From contig NZ_CP054923.1 of assembly GCF_013364215.1 (NCBI RefSeq), positions 3,224,001 through 3,288,000 of the forward strand: a stretch of 64,000 nucleotides of DNA, read 5' to 3'. Origin of the DNA: Verrucosispora sp. NA02020 (GTDB taxonomy: Bacteria > Actinomycetota > Actinomycetes > Mycobacteriales > Micromonosporaceae). Below the pieces are notes generated by a model, which did not search any database, was not told where the DNA came from, and saw only the letters and a list, made by a program, of their open reading frames with translations. Numbering within the stretch: position 1 is the stretch's first letter; every line of letters begins with the position of its first letter. The translations under genes were made by a program, and so were the position numbers. Shown here in pieces: positions 60,993-64,000 of this stretch.

Positions 60993-61432
60993 GCACACCG
61001 GCCGACCGGCCCGACCCGGATACTCCTCACTGTCCGGGCGCGGGTCACCCCGGTCCCGCCCCCGATCCCGGCACCGGATCGGGGGCGGGACCGGCCCGTG
61101 GGCCGGGAGTGCAGGTGTGCCACCTGTACCGCCTGCGTCCCGGGGCGGAGGCCGAGTACGAGCGCCGGCACGTCGAGCTGTGGCCGGAGATGGCCGCCCT
61201 GCTCGACGAGGCGGGCGTGTACGACTACCACATCTACCGGCACGGTCTGCTGCTGATCTGTGTGCTGCGGACCCGGTGGGGCTTCGCGCACGCCGGCCGG
61301 GTCACCGGCGCCTCCGAGGTGCAGGCGCGCTGGACGGCGTCGTTGTCGCACCTGTTCGCCGAGATCGCCGACGCCGACGGCGAGCCGCTGTGGGCGTATC
61401 CCGTCTTCCACCATCCCGGCCGTCGGATGTAA
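60989..61432 (+). CDS. L-rhamnose-mutarotase-like protein
   Basis: A 147-residue protein. After a Pro/Gly-rich N-terminal extension of about 45 residues it shows the RhaM/YiiL fold: VCHLYRLRPGAEAEYERRHV, ELWPEMAALLDEAGVYDYHI. RhaM interconverts sugar anomers. GTG 60989 overlaps the permease stop; the extension suggests an internal GTG (VQVCHLYRL) may be used instead. Its TAA lies inside the large inverted repeat at 61427. It suggests that the imported sugar needs anomer conversion. Confidence 0.85.
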   Translation: MSTPADRPDPDTPHCPGAGHPGPAPDPGTGSGAGPARGPGVQVCHLYRLRPGAEAEYERRHVELWPEMAALLDEAGVYDYHIYRHGLLLICVLRTRWGFAHAGRVTGASEVQARWTASLSHLFAEIADADGEPLWAYPVFHHPGRRM

Positions 61433-61484
61433 GGAGGGGTCCCCTGCTAACGCCTCGTGTATAGCAGGGGACCCCTCCTTACAT
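61427..61484. terminator. 23-bp perfect inverted repeat, bidirectional terminator or repeat element
   Basis: The arms 61427-61449 and 61462-61484 are exact reverse complements around a 12-nt loop. The core is AAGGAGGGGTCCCCTGCTA. It lies between the convergent mutarotase-like and enolase-superfamily genes and contains the mutarotase stop codon. The stem is much longer than the other hairpins here except the katG palindrome. Confidence 0.75.
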
Positions 61485-61488
61485 GCGT

Positions 61489-62619
61489 CTAGACGGCGTA
61501 TGCGATGGAGCCGTCGGCGCGGTGGGGGATGCGGGTGAGCGGACGGCCGGTCAGGTCCAGCGGGGTCTCGTCGGTGAGGTCCAGGGTGACGCCGAGGCCG
61601 GGCTCCTCGGGGATGGGCAGGAAGCCGCCCTCGCGGCGCACGCAGGCCCGCGCCGGACCGTCGGCGAGGGTGTCGTCGAGCGGGGAGTACTCCTGGGTCA
61701 CGAAGTTCGGGATCGCCGTGTCCAGGTGCACCGAGGCCATGGTGAGCAGCGGTCCGAGGCAGTTGTGGCTGACCACCGCCGCGTGGTACGACTCGGCCAG
61801 CGCGGCGATCTTACGGGCGTGGCTGATGCCGCCGGCCAGGCCGAGGTCGGGCCGGACGTACTGGGCCCCGCCCTGCGCCAGCAGCTCCTTGAACTCCCAG
61901 ATGGTGTGCAGCCGCTCGCCGTTGGCCATCGGCACCCCGAGCGCGCGGCGGCTCAGCTCAGCCTGGCTGCTGACGCTGTCGATCTGGATCGCGTCCTCGA
62001 CCATCAGCGGGTGCAGCCGGCCGACCGCCGGGACGACCGCCTCGGCCTGCAACGGGGTGAGCTTGCGGTGCAGCTCGATGAGCAGGTCGACGTCGGATCC
62101 GACCGCGTCGCGGACGGCGGCGGTGGTGGCCTCGGTGTCGGTGACCAGTCGGGCCAGCGACAGGTCACCGTAGTCCGCCGGCAGCGGGTCGAACTTCACC
62201 GCGGTGAACCCGTCGGCGACCGCCGCCGCGGCCTGGGCGGCGAGGTCCTGCGCGCCGGTGCCGGGCAGCAGCAGGTGCAGGCGGATCCGGTCGCGGACCC
62301 GACCGCCGAGCAACTGCCAGACGGGTACGCCGAGACGCTTGCCGAGCAGGTCCCAGAGCGCAAGGTCGATCGCGGAGACGGCGGCGGTGAGCACCGATCC
62401 CCGGAACGGTCCCATCCGGTACAGGTGGTGCCAGTGGTACTCGATCCGGCTCGGGTCGGCGCCGAGCAGGTGCGGACGGAACGCCTCCACGACCGCGTGG
62501 ACCGCTCCCGGATACCCCCAGCAGGCGGACTGTCCGACGCCGACCAGTCCGGTCGAGGTGTGCACCGCGACGAAGTGCGCGTCGCCCCGCACCACCGACT
62601 CGACGGCGGTGATCTCCAT
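61489..62619 (-). CDS. Enolase-superfamily (mandelate racemase/muconate lactonising) enzyme
   Basis: A 376-residue enzyme with an N-terminal capping domain (MEITAVESVVRGDAHFVAVH) and a TIM barrel. Candidate metal and acid/base residues are in VDLLIELHRKLTPLQAEAVV, LMVEDAIQIDSV and PMANGERLHT. Members dehydrate sugar acids such as galactonate or gluconate, or racemise hydroxy acids. The overall pattern recalls the D-galactonate dehydratase branch, but the first metal position shows Glu rather than Asp. Divergent from the E1 genes with a 14-bp inverted operator pair between. Confidence 0.88.
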   Translation of the reverse strand: MEITAVESVVRGDAHFVAVHTSTGLVGVGQSACWGYPGAVHAVVEAFRPHLLGADPSRIEYHWHHLYRMGPFRGSVLTAAVSAIDLALWDLLGKRLGVPVWQLLGGRVRDRIRLHLLLPGTGAQDLAAQAAAAVADGFTAVKFDPLPADYGDLSLARLVTDTEATTAAVRDAVGSDVDLLIELHRKLTPLQAEAVVPAVGRLHPLMVEDAIQIDSVSSQAELSRRALGVPMANGERLHTIWEFKELLAQGGAQYVRPDLGLAGGISHARKIAALAESYHAAVVSHNCLGPLLTMASVHLDTAIPNFVTQEYSPLDDTLADGPARACVRREGGFLPIPEEPGLGVTLDLTDETPLDLTGRPLTRIPHRADGSIAYAV

Positions 62620-62629
62620 GCTGCCCCCA

Positions 62630-62733
62630 AATTAGAGCCCTATAACGGCCACAAACTTGCTCATGCACTCTTCCATAGCATGATGTCCCTGGTCTAGGCT
62701 CCAATCCGAACGAGCCGGAATAGGGCTCTAATT
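62630..62733. promoter_or_regulatory. Divergent control region with inverted 14-bp operator pair
   Basis: AATTAGAGCCCTAT (62630-62643) and its exact complement ATAGGGCTCTAATT (62720-62733) flank the divergent promoter region of the enolase-superfamily and E1 genes. Each sits next to one of the start codons. The half-site TTAGAGCCCTA is itself nearly palindromic, typical of GntR-type operators. No regulator gene is visible in the window nearby. Confidence 0.6.
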
Positions 62734-62749
62734 CATCTATGGGGGTGTG

Positions 62750-63685
62750 ATGGGTCTGCCGGACGACTACCGGGCGATGGCCCGGATCCGCCGGTTCGAG
62801 GAGCGGCTGGCCGCCCTCAAGGACGACGGCGAGATCCCGGGCTCGATCCACCTGTGCAACGGTCAGGAGGCGATCCCGGTCGGTGCCGCCCGCGCGCTGC
62901 GCGACGGTGACCACGTGACCGCGACCTACCGGGGGCACGGCTGGGCGCTGGCCCGGGGCGTGGACATGACCGGGCTGTTCGCCGAGATGATGGGTCGTGA
63001 CTCGGCGGTCAACGGCGGCCGGGCCGCCTCGCCGTACCTCTCCGACCCCGGACGCTGGTTCATGGGGGAGAACTCCATCGTCGGCGCCGGCGTACCGATC
63101 GCCACCGGTGCCGCGCTCACCGCGCAACGCACCGGCAGCGGCGCGGTCTCGGTGGTCAGCATCGGTGACGGCGCGATGAACCAGGGCAACGTGCACGAGG
63201 CGATCAACCTCGCCGCCGTGCTCGACCTGCCGCTGGTCCTGGTGGTGGAGAACAACGTCTACTCGGAGATGTCCCGCATCGAGGACATGGTCCGCATCCG
63301 ACAGCTCGCCGAGCGCGCCGCCGGGTACGGGATCCCCGGCCGGGTCGTCGACGGCAACGACCCGGACGCGGTCGCCGAGGCCGTCGCCGAGGCGGTCACC
63401 CGCGCCCGCGAGGGCTCCGGCCCGTCCATCGTGGAGGCCATGACCGAGCGCCTGGTCGGCCACTACAGCGGCGACGTGCAGCATTACCGGCCGGCCGGGG
63501 AGATCGCCGCCGCCCGCGAACGCGAGCCGCTGGCCCGCATCCGGGCCGCCGCCGACGCCGCGCTGACCGCCCGGCTCGACGCCGTCGACGCGGAGGTGGA
63601 GGCCGAGGTGGAGGCCGCCGTCGTGGCCGCCCGCGAGGTGCCGTTCCCCGACCCGGCGACCATCAAGGAGTACGTCTATGTCTGA
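62750..63685 (+). CDS. TPP-dependent 2-oxo acid dehydrogenase E1, alpha subunit
   Basis: A 311-residue E1-alpha with the TPP motif GDGAMNQGNVHEAINLAAVL...NN (Asn in VVENNVYSEM) and the E1 substrate segment RFEERLAALKDDGEIPGSIH. The acetoin or branched-chain/pyruvate dehydrogenase-like type is possible. ATG 62750 (or GTG 62747) follows GGGGG. It is coupled to the beta subunit by overlap. It probably converts a 2-oxo acid (or acetoin) from the upstream dehydratase pathway to an acyl-CoA. Confidence 0.92.
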   Translation: MGLPDDYRAMARIRRFEERLAALKDDGEIPGSIHLCNGQEAIPVGAARALRDGDHVTATYRGHGWALARGVDMTGLFAEMMGRDSAVNGGRAASPYLSDPGRWFMGENSIVGAGVPIATGAALTAQRTGSGAVSVVSIGDGAMNQGNVHEAINLAAVLDLPLVLVVENNVYSEMSRIEDMVRIRQLAERAAGYGIPGRVVDGNDPDAVAEAVAEAVTRAREGSGPSIVEAMTERLVGHYSGDVQHYRPAGEIAAAREREPLARIRAAADAALTARLDAVDAEVEAEVEAAVVAAREVPFPDPATIKEYVYV

Positions 63686-64000
63686 GTCGCTGCGGTACAT
63701 CCAGGCCGTCAACGCGGCCCTGGCCTGGTCGCTGGAGAGCCGATCCGACACCGTCTACTTCGGTGAGGACGTCGCCCTGCCCGGCGGCCCGTTCGGTGCC
63801 ACCAAGGGACTGCACAAGCGGTTCGGCAGCGACCGGATCTTCGACACCCCGATCTCCGAGACCGGCTTCCTGGGCATGGCGCTCGGCGCGGCCATGACCG
63901 GTCTACGACCGATCGCCGAGATCATGTACGCCGACTTCTCCTTCGTGGCGATGGACCAGATCGTCAACCAGATCGCCACCATCCGCTACTCCAGCGCCGG
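63678..64000 (+). CDS. TPP-dependent 2-oxo acid dehydrogenase E1, beta subunit (cut by window end)
   Basis: The first 107 residues of an E1-beta: SLRYIQAVNAALAWSLESRS, TVYFGEDVALPGGPFGATKG and FDTPISETGFLGMALGAAMT, matching the transketolase-pyrimidine domain of AcoB/PdhB-type subunits. The start overlaps the alpha-subunit stop by 8 nt. The C-terminus and any E2/E3 genes lie beyond the window. Confidence 0.92.
   Translation, partial: MSESLRYIQAVNAALAWSLESRSDTVYFGEDVALPGGPFGATKGLHKRFGSDRIFDTPISETGFLGMALGAAMTGLRPIAEIMYADFSFVAMDQIVNQIATIRYSSA

Overview
The window is high-GC actinobacterial chromosome, most likely Micromonosporaceae (Micromonospora-like). This rests on the GC-saturated third codon positions, frequent GTG starts, many genes whose start codon sits 6-8 nt after a TANNNT -10 box (leaderless mRNAs), a furA-katG pair, an HTH/DUF397 pair, an XRE / ImmA-IrrE / MAB_1171c trio and a secreted ricin-GH62 arabinofuranosidase. 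The genus is inferred. I saw no rRNA, tRNA, CRISPR array, transposase or phage gene, so this looks like ordinary chromosome made of metabolic and regulatory modules.

Region 1 (1-7.1 kb): a LysR regulator and a six-gene operon with a TauABC/SsuABC-like importer, an acyl-CoA dehydrogenase, a gamma-carbonic-anhydrase-like protein and a CaiB-type CoA-transferase. It resembles the enzyme set of carnitine (cai) metabolism with its own transporter. Region 2 (7.1-12.6 kb): small leaderless genes, an ArsR-AHSA1-SnoaL operon, an HTH/DUF397 pair divergent from three tiny coupled ORFs, and an acyltransferase. Region 3 (12.6-22.8 kb): NDH-2, furA-katG, a YcnI-CopCD-YcnI copper cluster, a methyltransferase and a DUF2089 operon.

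Region 4 (22.8-30.6 kb, minus strand): an eight-gene operon for an unidentified substrate: GntR regulator, two atypical cyclase-family enzymes, sugar-type ABC importer, PPC/DUF296 protein and FGGY kinase. Region 5 (31-38.4 kb, minus strand): five coupled genes (zinc-finger protein, unknown protein, VWA protein, MoxR-type AAA+ ATPase, DUF5682), a candidate AAA+/VWA stress or conflict system. Region 6 (38.4-48 kb): a decayed sigma/anti-sigma locus, STAS, HAD, alpha/beta hydrolase, the XRE/ImmA/MAB_1171c group joined by a shared operator, an AbfB membrane protein and the GH62 enzyme with LacI-type operators.

Region 7 (48.3-53.6 kb) looks like a zinc-starvation island: a Zur-like regulator, a cysteine-poor L28/L33/S14 ribosomal paralogue operon, a COG0523 protein without a P-loop lysine, and three linked genes (unknown protein, LLM flavin oxidoreductase, CooC-like ATPase) with Zur-box-like sequences upstream. 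Region 8 (53.7-64 kb): DUF6891, then a catabolic block with amidohydrolase, M20 hydrolase, Gfo/Idh/MocA oxidoreductase, sugar ABC importer, rhamnose-mutarotase-like protein, enolase-superfamily enzyme and a TPP-dependent 2-oxo acid dehydrogenase E1 cut by the window end.

The best candidates for undescribed biology are the zinc-linked LLM/CooC module, the DUF5682/MoxR/VWA operon, the XRE-ImmA operator circuit, and the two orphan catabolic operons (regions 1 and 4).
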